This document shows, one piece after another, positions 49,745 through 60,036 of a DNA stretch of 64,000 nt. The notes beneath the pieces were generated by a model. It worked only from the letters and a program-made list of their open reading frames with translations. It was not told the origin of the DNA and ran no database searches. Location: the NCBI GenBank assembly GCA_025558095.1, contig JAIVFI010000001.1, positions 1,192,501 through 1,256,500 on the forward strand. The letters are read 5' to 3'. Source of the DNA: Hyaloraphidium curvatum (taxonomy: Eukaryota > Monoblepharomycota > Hyaloraphidiomycetes > Hyaloraphidiales > Hyaloraphidiaceae). The position numbers and the translations under genes were made by a program. Numbering within the stretch: the stretch's first letter is position 1; every line of letters starts with the position of its first letter.

Positions 49745-52700
49745 TCATCTCCTTCTCCTCCTTTCGCCCTGCCCCAGATCCCTGGTCCACCGTTGGATCG
49801 CGCCTTCCGTCTCCGTCAGCACGGTCGCCACCACCGCAATGTACAGCTGGACGACGAAAAGCGCCAGAGGAAACACAAAGTGCACGAGCACGTTGGTGGC
49901 AGTCCCGGCCGGCAGCAGGGTCCTCAGGGCTTCCAGAAATGGCGGCAATGCGGAAGTGGCGAGCACGTCCCCACGATGCCGCCGCACGAGGTCCGTGGGA
50001 GAGCCACCCCCGGTTTCGCTCGCCGAAGGAGGAACTGAAGACGATCTCGGCCCAATTGAGCTCCCCCGCGTGGTCCTGGCGCTTTCGCTCCTTGCGTGCT
50101 CAGTGAGCACGCTCCCAGTCTCGTCTGCGCCGTCGAGTTGGTCGACCAGATCGGGTCGGTCAGAAAGGCGGGAGCGACCCCGCTCGGGCGCTTCGACCTC
50201 TCTCCTGTCCTCCTCTTGCACCGCTTCGACCGTCTGCGCGGGAGCCGGCGGCGCCGGGAACTCGGGCGGCACGATCTGCCTCCAGGAGGATCGTCAGCCT
50301 CTCGCCAAAGCATCGAGCAAGCACGGCAATCCAGAGGTACCTACCGGCGACGGTGTGGGCAGCGGTGCAAACTCCATGTACTCCGGGACGTCGTCCAGCT
50401 CGTTGATCGTGTCGAGCTCCCCGACGCTGAGGGCAAAGTTGGCTTCGGCGACCAAGTGTGCGACCATGGAGCTCATCCGATCCACGTGCTGCTCTTCTTC
50501 GCCGAGGGACGATTGAGGAGAAGGGTCCCTGTCCCGCCGATGTCCGTGAGGCGTCCCGTGCCTGTGGTGATGATGGCCGTTGCCGTGATGTCGGGAAGAC
50601 TCGACGTGGTAATGCACCTCGATCCGATCGTGGTGCAGCAGATCGTCTTGAAGCAGAGGAGCGGGCCCCACCGGATCGTCCATGTCCAATGTCAGCGACG
50701 GCTCCCAAGTTGGTGGAGAACTCTGGGCCTCGGCTGCCTTCGCTTCGGCATTCGCAACACCCTGCCGATCCATGCTGACTCGCCGTGAGCCCGCTTCCTC
50801 GCTCTTCTTGGGCAGCGGCGACGGTGCGGCCAGTGCTTCCTCCACCTCCTTTGCTGTCCTCCTTGCATCCTCCATGATCCGCTCCATTTCTTTCTGCAGC
50901 AGATCCTCGGCCCACCCGCCTGGCACCTCGGGCTCGGCCGGCGTCCCGGGCCGCTGCACCGGGGTCGTTGTGCTGCTAGCCGCCCGCGACGCCGCCTTCC
51001 TCGCACGCTCCCTGGCGCCCCTCGTGCGTTCCCGCAGGGCGGCGTCCGAGACCATCGCGCTCGCCACCTCGACCGTGGCCAGCGCCTCCAGGCTGCGCTT
51101 GCGGATCCGGCTGCGCTCCTCCGCGAGACGCGCGTCCTCCGCGGCGAGATCGACCTTGTTCCGGAGCGCCTCGATGGCGAGCTGCAGCCGCGACGGCGAT
51201 CCGTCGAGGTTGGTGGTGGAGGAGGAGCGGGGCAGTGCAGGGTAGAGGATCGAGGAGCCGGCGCGGGAGAGGATGCGCTCCAGGGGAAGGTTCGCGGTCG
51301 TTGCCGCGCGGGGAATCGTAAAGGGTTTGGGAGGTACGATGGGTTTCCTCTCCGGCGTCGTGAAAGCGGAAACAGCTGCCGGCGTCCGACCGGCAACCTT
51401 GTTCGATAGCGCCGGTAGCATCTCCTCCTTCTCCTCATCAGCAATCGCCGCCGCGCTGTCCCACCCGCGCGGCACGCTCTCCTGCGAGAGGTGCTTCTCC
51501 TCCATTTTCGACCCCTGGTCGAGCAAGGATGCGCTGGCCCCGATCGACGACGGACCCGCCCCGAGCGAGGACCTGTCTTCCTCCTCCATGAAGGAAAGCC
51601 CGAGCTCCGTTCCCGACTGCCAATCCTCCCCCGCAAGCCCCGGGTGGTGCCAGTCGTCCTTGGCGGGTGTCGGCGGCGCAATGTCCAGCATGGGCTCGGG
51701 CTGGGGCTCAGGCTCAGGCACCGTCCTGGGCGCGGGCTTGGGTTCGGGTTCGGGTTCGGGCTCGCGTTCCCGTTGAGGCGGCACCACCGTCGTCTTGCCC
51801 GGAGACGAGGGCTTCCCAGACAGCGGCTTCGCCTGCTTCGCTGGCTGACCCTTGACCGGGGACCCCGCCTTGCCTTGAAGCTCCTTCTTCAACGGCGACG
51901 CGGGTTTAGTCGGCTTTGCTGGCGATCCGGTATTTCCCTCCGCGGCCTTGCCCCTGGCCGAAACGTCGGAACCCGAAGCCGACCCCGGCCTCGCCTTTGC
52001 GAGCCTCGGAAGCTTGCTCGCTGCCACTTCCTTCTTCGATGGCGTCTTTTGCGCCGCAGCGGCAGCGGCCCCGGCGTTGCCCGTGTCCGAGGGTGCAGGA
52101 ATCTTGCGCCTTTCGATCGTCTTGTACCCGGCAGGCTTGGCCGGCGAGCGCGGTGCAGCCTGCTTTGCCGGCGCGGACTTGACCGGGGCCGGCTTGGCGG
52201 GCGGCGCTTTCCTCTCCGCCGGCACGCGCGAAGGACTCCGTTCGGGATCGCGCTTCGGCGCCGCGCGCTGTTGCACCGGCGGCGGGGAGGGCATGGGGCG
52301 CACGAGCACGGGTTCATGGTCGGCGTGCAGAACGCGGGGGAGGGTAGGGGCTCTCGCGACGGTAACGGGCGGCTGCGGCTCGTCCGGAACATCAGAGACA
52401 AGATCCAGCTGATCGGGCGAGGCGTGCAGAAGCAGCTCCGGTTCCGGTTCAGGCGCGGCACCAATGTCGGTTTGCGGAACGGGGTTTTCTACCGCCATGA
52501 TCGGTCCCGGTTCGTCTGTGTGCTGGGCAAGTTCCTCGTCCTCGGCTATGATCGCCGGAGAAGCGGAAGCGGGCGGCCACACCGGAACCGCGGGATGCCA
52601 GACCGCCACTTGGGCTGCTTCTTGCCAGTTAGGCACCTCCGCTTCGTGCACCGTCGGCAGAAGCACCTCGGCGCGAGAGGGCTCGGCGGGCTGCCACATT

Positions 52701-53509
52701 GGAACGACCTTGGCAGGCGCCAAGGTAACCGGTTGCTGGTTCGCCACTCCCACCACCGGCTCCACCCGATCACGGGGATTTGACTGTGACATGAAGGCGA
52801 AAATGTCTTCCACGAGGCTCCCGCTCCTGGACGGGAGCTTTGGAACCTCTTGCCTGGGAGGCACGGGGTCGGTCACCACCCGCCTCGCAGGAGGCCCGGC
52901 CCACTCGGGCACCGAATGGAGCATGGAGAGCTGCGAATTGCTGCGGAGTCCCCAAGGTGCCGGTTGCCGCACGGGCGCGGGCGCCGGTATCGGTGCCGGG
53001 AGGGGCTGCGAGAGGGGCATCGGGGGCGCGTGCATGGGAGCGGGGAAGGGTGCCGCGGGAACCAGGGCCGGCGCCGGGAGCGGCGCCGCCACGTCCGCGT
53101 CCCCGTCGGTGCCCGCCGAGTCCGTTGCCTTCTGCTTGTGCGGCTCGCCGGCCTCCCACTTTGCGACCCTGTCGCGCACGCAGCTCTTCTGCGGCGTGCG
53201 CTCCTGCCGGCCCTTCCACGCCTGCGGCACCGCGAACGCCGGCTGCGCCTTGACGTTGGGCGCCGGGCCCGGCGGCGGCAGCGCGGGCATCTCCTTCTGC
53301 CGCGCGGCCGTCGGCGTCGCTTTGCTCTTTGGCGGCTTTGCGGCGAGCGGCGTCGAGACGAGCGCCGACACCCGCAGCCACGCCGCCACAGCGTCGCCCG
53401 GCACCTCCTCCGGCGCGGCCGGCGGCGTCGCGGGCCTCGCAACCCGGTCCGATGCCGCCGGCTTCCATTCCGCGCGCTTCGTGCCGGGGACGTAGCCGAA
53501 CGACTCCAT
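49745..53509 (-). CDS. Large disordered protein with C-terminal membrane anchor
   Basis: Exons 53509-50345 and 50275-49745, joined by a 69-base intron with a GCTGAC branch, encode about 1231 residues (an ATG at 53701 is also in frame). Most of the protein is low-complexity: Pro/Ala-rich to about 330, Lys/Pro/Ser-rich near 440-600, P-E repeats near 610-640, then a Ser-rich part. A helical segment at about 770-870 (R-L-A-E-E-R-S-R-I-R-K-R, A-E-D-L-L-Q-K-E-M-E-R-I-M-E-D) may form a coiled coil, and a His-rich patch lies near 955-975. A single hydrophobic helix about 40 residues from the end followed by a basic tail suggests a tail-anchored protein facing the cytosol. I recognise no domain or family. 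Confidence 0.7.
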
Positions 53510-53838
53510 CGGCCCCGCGGGCAAACAGACGTCCGATGCGGTGCGCGGCCGAGCGAATCCGCCGGCAGTCCCCACCGAAGCGCCGATGCGGTCAATCGGA
53601 GGCAGCCGGCGGTTAGCAGAGGCCTTTCCGAGCCCCGATGGGCGGGACAGCGAGATGGATTCGGAGCACCGCCGCGGAACGATCGGGGCGAGGCCAAACA
53701 AAGGCGAAAACAGTCAAACGGATATCTGCGCACTACCAGTAGTTAGCTCCGACCATATACGACACTTTTCTATGTCGCAACTGACACTGCAAAAGCTCCA
53801 CCTACTCACTTAGCACCAATCAACAAGTCTTTGGGCCG
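53510..53838. other. 329-bp region between two minus-strand genes
   Basis: This contains the 5' region of the disordered-protein gene and the downstream end of the F-box/LRR-like gene. The part around 53720-53820 is AT-richer than average. No further gene, RNA or repeat was recognised. Confidence 0.35.
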
Positions 53839-55007
53839 TCATGGAGCGGTGAACTCAATACCGTCCCGGGTGCGAGCCATTCGGGTCCAAAACGCCTCTT
53901 CCTCCGGCGTGATGTCGTCCTCGAAGTTAGCAATCTCGCCGAAATTGAGATCCACATGATCCAACCGGTTCAAATTCGCTTCGATCTTGGCAAAATCATC
54001 TGGTTCAACAAGCCCGGAAAGCAAGACGTTTGAAGCTACCAGCTTCTTGAGTCCTTGAGGAATCTTCGGCAGGTCTAACGACGAGAGGTGCATGATCTCA
54101 ACTTCTTCAAGTCGCAGGTTCTCCCAGCTCAAGATCCTTTCCCACACAATGTTGCCTCGATCCCACCATTTGCAATCGGTGATGTACTCAAAATCACTTG
54201 CATGATATTCTGCTTGCAACAGCTTCGCCGGCCGAAAATCTCGTCTCTTCATCAGAGACAGGATCTCCTGATACTGTGAAATCTGCCACGTTCACGTTTG
54301 GACGACCTCTATGAGCCTCCTTGGAAATGCCCGGACATCAACGGGGAAAATTCTTCGCTTGTGCAGGTCCATCCCGGTGCCAAAATCGCAGCTGACCATC
54401 TCCAGCACAGGCACCTTCATGCTCAAAGCATCCATGAGGCCCTGATGGTAGAGGCCAGCCAGGTCCAACTGACGAAGGTTGGGTAGCGAAATGCTGGCAA
54501 CGTGCCTCGCTTCGGCCACCTTGTCTCCCTTGGGACCCCCGGACTCGAGCCAATTCTCACCTTCACGGAAAGCCTAGATAAGTTGGGCAGCCAAACATCT
54601 CCCAGCTTCGGTACGATGTCCCACTCAAACTCCAGCGAGAGGTGTTCTGGGTCCAAGTCTGTTCGAGACAGCATGATCCGCACCAGAACCGCCGCCTCGG
54701 CCGAGGCCGCGCGACAGGTCAGAGCCTTCACAAACGAGTACTTGCTGACGCCCGTTAGCTTCTTCATGGTGTCCCTGGACATCCAGCTCCTCAGCTGCTG
54801 CGGACTGGGCCCTATGCCCATCACCGACACGAGTTCCGGGTAGAGCAGTGTGTACAACTCCTTGCAGGTCCGGGCAAGCGTCCAGGTGGCCCAGCGCCGC
54901 GTCCATCGAGGTTCCTTGATCCAATATGGGTCCCCATGGTCTTCCGGGGTCAGCTCCAAGATCCTGCAGACGACTTCTGGCGGAAGCCACGCGCGTCCTT
55001 CCTCCAT
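53839..55007 (-). CDS. F-box/LRR-like family protein, integrity uncertain
   Basis: The first frame (55007 to about 54570) starts with an F-box-like segment (L-P-P-E-V-V-C-R-I-L-E-L-T) and continues through L-A-R-T-C-K-E-L-Y to L-P-N-L-S-R-L-S-V-K. A second frame (about 54530-54292) carries L-P-N-L-R-Q-L-D-L-A-G-L-Y-H-Q-G. The same frame resumes after an in-frame TGA at 54292-54294 and ends at 53839 with E-E-E-A-F-W-T-R-M-A-R-T-R-D-G. Joining the first two parts needs removal of about 41 bases (GTGAGA...ACAAG), shorter than other introns here, and the TGA has no good intron around it. The sequence at 61546-62621 is a paralogue whose conserved residues cover all three parts, so the whole region was once coding. 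It may be a recent pseudogene. Confidence 0.5.
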
Positions 55008-55244
55008 GGGCCCTTACACCGGGGAGGGAGACGTTTTGGTCTTTGCCGGGGGCATGTCGGTTCGATCCTCGCCGGGCATGGGCTGTGTCCGACGATCGAG
55101 GAGGTCTGAGCCTCCTTCAACGCACGATGGTCAGGAAAAGTAGGATGCGGCTCTCCAGCGGTCCACTGCCGGCGGCGCGGGGATGGTCGATGTTTGCGCT
55201 TGTTTACCCGCCATCACCAGCACTCGAACGCCGGGCGACGCACG

Positions 55245-56618
55245 ATGCGCGCAATCCGTCTCGTTGCCACCGCTGCTGTGCTCCTGTTGGGCCTCCTCCA
55301 ACGTGCCTGCGCGGCGCCGGCGTTCGATCGGTTCTACCGCCGCTCGTTTGCGCTCCCGGCCCTGAGGAATGGTCCGCTCGGGACGCGCGCCCGGCCCGCA
55401 AAGAGCACCGGCCTGGCCTCCCCGGCGTACAATGATACCTTCACCGGGGTCCGTGTCTACCGCATCACGGACACGGGGACCGACGGGAACGTCCCCGGGG
55501 TTCCGCACATCCGCCATGAATACAGCCGGCGCCAGGTGTTCAACGCCGACAATTCGCGGTACATCGCCGAGGACGGCAACGGGTTTTGGGCGCTCTTTGA
55601 TGCGTCCACGTTCCGGCGCATCCGGGGACGGCGGCCGAACGGCATGCTCCTGGGCATGGCGGGAGATGCGGAGGCGATCTGGCACCACTCGAATCCGTCG
55701 GTCCTGTTCTACTGGGGCGGCGGTTTGATCTGGTACCGCAAGGATGTGCGCACGGACAGGGACTCGGTGTTGGTCGACTTCACCGGCCGGCTGCCCTGGC
55801 CGCTTGCCTCCCAAGTGTGGTTCAAGGGCGAGGGGACCCCTAGCGCCAGCGGGCGGTTCTGGGGGCTCATGGCGACGCACTACGATTCCGCCGCGCAGCG
55901 CAACATTGTCTATGGTCTCCTGACCTGGGACGCCAACACAAACAGGATCGTTGGCACCCTGCCCGCCTCGGCGTTTGGAGGGTCCATGCCGGACCACGTC
56001 AGCACCAGCGCGAGCGGGAACTACATCGTGCCTTCGTGGGCGTACGAGCCGGCTCTGGGCACCCGAGCGTACAATCGGAATTTCACCTCCTTCCAGCAGC
56101 TCCGCATCGGGTCGTCGCATTCGGACCTGGCCATCGGCCCCGCCGGCCAGGATTTGCTCGTCTATGCCGACTACGACTCGGGCTCGGTGGACGACGGCTG
56201 GATCGTCGCCGTGGACTGCCGCACAGCGACGTCGTTCCGGCTTTCGCCGCTGTATTTCCCGGGTTCCTCGGGAATGGCGGTGCACATCTCGGGCAAGGCG
56301 TTCGCGCGGCCCGGATGGGCACTGATCAGCACCTACGCCGACTCGTCCAACTACGGCGCGGTGACCCCCGCGAACCCTCGGCAGCCCTCGTTCCGGAGGA
56401 TCTTTGCGGTCGAGCTCGTGCCCGGCGGACGCTCGTTTGCGATCGCGCACACCCAGACAGGCGCCAATTATGGTGGATACTTTGGCGAACCCCAGGCGAG
56501 CGTCAACAGGGACTTTACCAGGGTGACGTGGGCAACGAACTTTGGGTCCGGAACGCGGATCGAGTCACTGATGGCGGGCCTTCCGTCATGGGCAATACCG
56601 GCGGCGAGGCGGCCGTAA
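55245..56618 (+). CDS. Secreted beta-propeller-like protein
   Basis: A single-exon frame of 457 residues from the ATG at 55245 (55194 also in frame) starts with a clear signal peptide: M-R-A-I-R followed by a hydrophobic V-A-T-A-A-V-L-L-L-G-L-L core and a likely cleavage near A-C-A-A-P. The mature part is rich in short beta strands with repeated patterns of the kind D-x-x-x-F-R-R-I, I-W-H-H-S-N-P-S-V-L-F-Y, V-Y-G-L-L-T-W-D and V-A-V-D-C-R-T, typical of a six- or seven-bladed propeller. The arrangement recalls the oligogalacturonate lyase-like (PL22-like) propellers, but I see no decisive catalytic motif, so no enzyme activity is assigned. Extracellular location is well supported. Confidence 0.7.
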   Translation: MRAIRLVATAAVLLLGLLQRACAAPAFDRFYRRSFALPALRNGPLGTRARPAKSTGLASPAYNDTFTGVRVYRITDTGTDGNVPGVPHIRHEYSRRQVFNADNSRYIAEDGNGFWALFDASTFRRIRGRRPNGMLLGMAGDAEAIWHHSNPSVLFYWGGGLIWYRKDVRTDRDSVLVDFTGRLPWPLASQVWFKGEGTPSASGRFWGLMATHYDSAAQRNIVYGLLTWDANTNRIVGTLPASAFGGSMPDHVSTSASGNYIVPSWAYEPALGTRAYNRNFTSFQQLRIGSSHSDLAIGPAGQDLLVYADYDSGSVDDGWIVAVDCRTATSFRLSPLYFPGSSGMAVHISGKAFARPGWALISTYADSSNYGAVTPANPRQPSFRRIFAVELVPGGRSFAIAHTQTGANYGGYFGEPQASVNRDFTRVTWATNFGSGTRIESLMAGLPSWAIPAARRP

Positions 56619-56774
56619 TTGACTTGCTGTCATCTCAACATTGCTCAGTCGACTGTACTCAGCATTCTTCATAATCATCACAGTCCGCAGCATCCCAATC
56701 GCAAAGGGCTCGGCGAGGCGGCGGCGCCGGCGGCACCCCAGTCCGATCGCCGTGATGCTGTCACCCAAGCAACT

Positions 56775-57983
56775 ATGGGTGCGAAGCAGAGCCGCCGGCG
56801 CGAGCTGGGCAACTACCGAGGCCTCTGGGAAATCATGTCCGACTACCGCACGGGCCGTCGGACGGGGCCGGTGACGCCGTACCCGGGCGGCGCGGCCGGG
56901 GAGGCGCGCGACCGTGCGGCGCGGGAGGGCCGCTGGGCGCCCTTCAATCACGAGGCGTTCCGCGCCGAGCTGCTACCGCGCATCGAGCGCTTTGCCGCGC
57001 ACCTGCGGGCAGCGGACGGCGGGGCGCCTCCCGACGAGGGCGCGCTGCGCGACCGCGACGAGGCGCTCGCGCTGATCGACGCCGTCTATTTCGGACCGGA
57101 GACCCCCGACCGCTCGGCGGCGGAGCGGTTCTTCGGCGGCGAGGCGCTCCCGGGCGGCTACGCGCCGCCTCCGCTCACCCCCGCGTCGTCGATGCCCTTT
57201 GCCAGGAAGGTGTTCGAAATCGTTGTGCGCATGCGGACCACGCGGAGGAGGCTCGCCGCCGACACAGAGTTCCTGGAGTTGGCCGCGACTGCCGCCGCAC
57301 GGGCCATCGAACCCCTCGTGGAGCCGGCCTTGGAGGAGCTGGAGCGCATGAGGAACCAGTGGGCGCTGCCGTTCTTCAGGATGACGCTGGCGGATCCAAA
57401 GGGGCCCTACATCACGCTCCGGCGGTGGGTCATCCCCCTGGCCGACGTGTGCCGCGAGAGGGGCAAACCTTGGGGCGACGCTGCCCGCACAGCCAAGCGA
57501 GCCGGCCGCGATCCCGGCCTGCTTTTGCTCCTTGCGCACCTGAAAGACGTGTACGAGGCCGTGGACGAGCTCGCCTCTCGGCGTATCCGCCTGATTACGC
57601 TCCCCTGGTACGGCACCCTGACGTGCCCCGCCTTTTTCTGGAGCCCCAAGTTGATGGAACTCCTTTTCCCCCTGGCTATGCTGTACTTCCCCCTCCGGAA
57701 CGCTTTCGCCCCCGAACTCGAATGGAGGCACGCCGTCTTCGGCCCGCCCCGTGCAGCCGAGGACGTCATGGGCGCCTTTGCCCTCCATGACATGGAAGAT
57801 CCCGAGGAAACCTGCGATCGATGCCGCAAGCCCGCCCCGGAATCGGGGCCGCTGCGGCGGTGCGCGCGGTGCCGCGTGACCCTTTACTGCGGGCCCGAGT
57901 GCCAGCGCGACGCGTGGCGGGACGGGCACAAGGATGTGTGCGTGGAGGTGCGGGACATTGCGGCCATAGACTACCCGGGGTAA
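56775..57983 (+). CDS. MYND-finger protein with N-myristoylation-type start
   Basis: This 402-residue single-exon protein starts M-G-A-K-Q-S-R-R-R, which fits an N-myristoylation signal followed by basic residues that would strengthen membrane binding. An upstream in-frame ATG at 56619 would hide this signal and immediately overlaps the previous stop, so 56775 is preferred. The middle is helical and unrecognised. The C-terminus has a complete MYND zinc finger: C-D-R-C, C-A-R-C, Y-C-G-P-E-C-Q and H-K-D-V-C, ending 14 residues before the stop. MYND fingers usually mediate protein contacts. The general layout (helical body, C-terminal MYND) is shared with the frameshifted gene at 46.8 kb, but the bodies are not obviously homologous. 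Confidence 0.82.
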   Translation: MGAKQSRRRELGNYRGLWEIMSDYRTGRRTGPVTPYPGGAAGEARDRAAREGRWAPFNHEAFRAELLPRIERFAAHLRAADGGAPPDEGALRDRDEALALIDAVYFGPETPDRSAAERFFGGEALPGGYAPPPLTPASSMPFARKVFEIVVRMRTTRRRLAADTEFLELAATAAARAIEPLVEPALEELERMRNQWALPFFRMTLADPKGPYITLRRWVIPLADVCRERGKPWGDAARTAKRAGRDPGLLLLLAHLKDVYEAVDELASRRIRLITLPWYGTLTCPAFFWSPKLMELLFPLAMLYFPLRNAFAPELEWRHAVFGPPRAAEDVMGAFALHDMEDPEETCDRCRKPAPESGPLRRCARCRVTLYCGPECQRDAWRDGHKDVCVEVRDIAAIDYPG

Positions 57984-58165
57984 GGCTAAGGCCGTCGGGC
58001 GGAATAAATCGTCCCGTGACGTCGGTGGAAACGCCGTCGCAATGGCACCTCTCGAATTTCTCTCCTTCGATCCTCCCCCATACACTCTCTCCTTCGCTCC
58101 GCCCCCATAAACACGCTCTCCGTAATGCTTCCAGCCAGGTAGCGCACTCGAAACGTCGCTGCGCA

Positions 58166-59779
58166 TCACGAGAAGGGGCAAATCACCTCCAGCGTGAAGA
58201 ACGCCCATCCCTTGAGCACCCCGTAGATCGCAACCGCGAGCGTCACCCCCGTGACTGCCACCGTCCTCAGCAGCCCGCCCGTCACCGGCACGCCGACGAA
58301 CCTCCCCCTCGCGTCCTCGGCCTCGAGCATGCCGCCCAGCACGTCGTCGTACGATCGCAAAGCATCCAGCACAGCGGACCGCGTGCGGGGGTCGCGCGCC
58401 GCCGCGGGGCACGCGGAGATGTCAGCCCTCGCGGCGCGGATCCGGGTCCGTGCGCGGCGGTACGAGGCCGCGGCGGCTTCGATGCCGCGGTTGGAAAAAG
58501 CCACCAGCGCGAGAAAGTGGAAGATGAGCGCCGAGGCCAAGCCGATGGCGAAGACCGAGTGCGCGGTAACGCAGGATCCCGTTGCAAGGTTCACCGCGAC
58601 CAGGAAGAGCTCGGCAAGCATGCCGAGCGCAATGTGACGCACGCGAAGCTCGAGGGAGGAGGTACGATATCGCCAGGCGTCCGTCAGTTGCGAATGGAGG
58701 TAGATCATCGAGTCAGGGGCACGAAAGCGTGCAAAAAGACATTCGATCGCCGCGTCGGAAAGCTCTCCCGTGTGGCCAACCGCCTCTACAGGGGCATCGT
58801 TCGCGCCCTTCTGCAGCAGGGACACGGCGCGCGACACAAGCTCTTCGCAGAGCGAGGCGGCTTCAGAAGCAACGAGCTCAACCGCGCGGCTTTGCAATCG
58901 CCGCTCGATCTGGTACGATACTGCGTTGAACATTCCGATTGCATGCGTTGAAACGGTCAATGTGTAGATAGTTGCCGAGCACAGGAACCACAGGGCGAGA
59001 ACCAGGGACCAGGGGGTGCTCCAGGTTGCTGTTCCGACGGTGTGAAGAGGAGTCCAAGTCATCGAAAAACTCCATCCAAACGTCAAGTAGGTCGTGAGGA
59101 ACAGCGAACCCATCACGATGTCGTACCCGACGTATCGGCCCCGTTTGAGCGGGCCTCCGCCGCATCCAGGTGCGGGGCATGGACACATTGGATCCAAATC
59201 TTCGTGGTCCAGGAGCTTGGTTGCGCCGGAAGCAACGAGCTGTCGGTACCGTATCAAGCTTTCGATTGACGCCACCGGATCGGTTGGAATGTCCGGCGGC
59301 CTCAGCTTCGAAAAGTAAGGGCTCCAGTAGAACGTCCAGTGAGGTACGTGATGTATAGCGAGCACCAGCGTGCTCGCAATGGTGCCAGCGAGCAGCTGCC
59401 GGAAACCGAAGAGTCCAGGGTTGAAGACCCACACGGGTGCAAAGAGGGCCGCCATGGACGCGCACCACGAGCCATGCGAGACGGCGAGGAGACAGCCGGG
59501 CAGTCGAAGCGCGAAAGCGGCCAGCCTGGCGTACGTGGATTCGGGAGCGAGAAGCAGGTGCGCAGCGCAGTCGAGCTGCGCCGGCGTGGAGGGATCCTTG
59601 AGCCGCGCATCCGCCGCCGGTCCGTGCTTGGAGTTTGGCCAGCTGTCCATCGCCATGGGAACCAGGGCTCGCCACTCAACGTCCGAGAATGTGGTGGCGA
59701 CGCTGCTTTCGTCCGCGTCTCCCCTTTCGACCGCGGCGAGAAGCTCCACGGACGCCGGCCCGTCCTCCGCCACGACCAT
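58166..59779 (-). CDS. Polytopic membrane protein of unknown family
   Basis: A single-exon frame of 537 residues. Hydrophobic segments lie at about 100-120, 125-145, 225-250, 262-285, 392-412, 418-440 and 505-525, giving roughly seven membrane helices. A Cys/Pro-rich loop (C-P-C-P-A-P-G-C-G-G-G) lies near 200-210, and a helical soluble stretch spans about 290-380. I recognise no transporter, channel or receptor motif. Coding quality is uniform and the length of uninterrupted frame argues against chance. It begins about 260 bp from the divergent glycosyltransferase at 60037. Confidence 0.7.
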   Translation of the reverse strand: MVVAEDGPASVELLAAVERGDADESSVATTFSDVEWRALVPMAMDSWPNSKHGPAADARLKDPSTPAQLDCAAHLLLAPESTYARLAAFALRLPGCLLAVSHGSWCASMAALFAPVWVFNPGLFGFRQLLAGTIASTLVLAIHHVPHWTFYWSPYFSKLRPPDIPTDPVASIESLIRYRQLVASGATKLLDHEDLDPMCPCPAPGCGGGPLKRGRYVGYDIVMGSLFLTTYLTFGWSFSMTWTPLHTVGTATWSTPWSLVLALWFLCSATIYTLTVSTHAIGMFNAVSYQIERRLQSRAVELVASEAASLCEELVSRAVSLLQKGANDAPVEAVGHTGELSDAAIECLFARFRAPDSMIYLHSQLTDAWRYRTSSLELRVRHIALGMLAELFLVAVNLATGSCVTAHSVFAIGLASALIFHFLALVAFSNRGIEAAAASYRRARTRIRAARADISACPAAARDPRTRSAVLDALRSYDDVLGGMLEAEDARGRFVGVPVTGGLLRTVAVTGVTLAVAIYGVLKGWAFFTLEVICPFS

Positions 59780-60036
59780 TGCGGCGCTCCGTCAGACCCG
59801 CGTGATTTGTCTCCACTAGCAAAGTACGATGATTGATTTTCGGCGCTCCAGGGGACGCAGAGCCGTCCTCGTCATCCCCCTTCGTGGCGAGTGATCGGCG
59901 ACGAAGGCCGGCTGATCGGAGAGAGACCCCTCCCGGCGAAATGCGCGTCGCCCCGGTGTTTCGCAGCGCGGCTGGCGGCGCGAATACGCGGTGATCGTTT
60001 GTCGTCCGTCTGCCGCGGCTCGGCCGCCGCGCACCG

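Noticed and set aside
50096-53746. Several plus-strand frames (230-430 residues) opposite the disordered protein
   Set aside because: Compositional shadows of a Pro/Ala/Lys-rich gene, unsupported by any domain.
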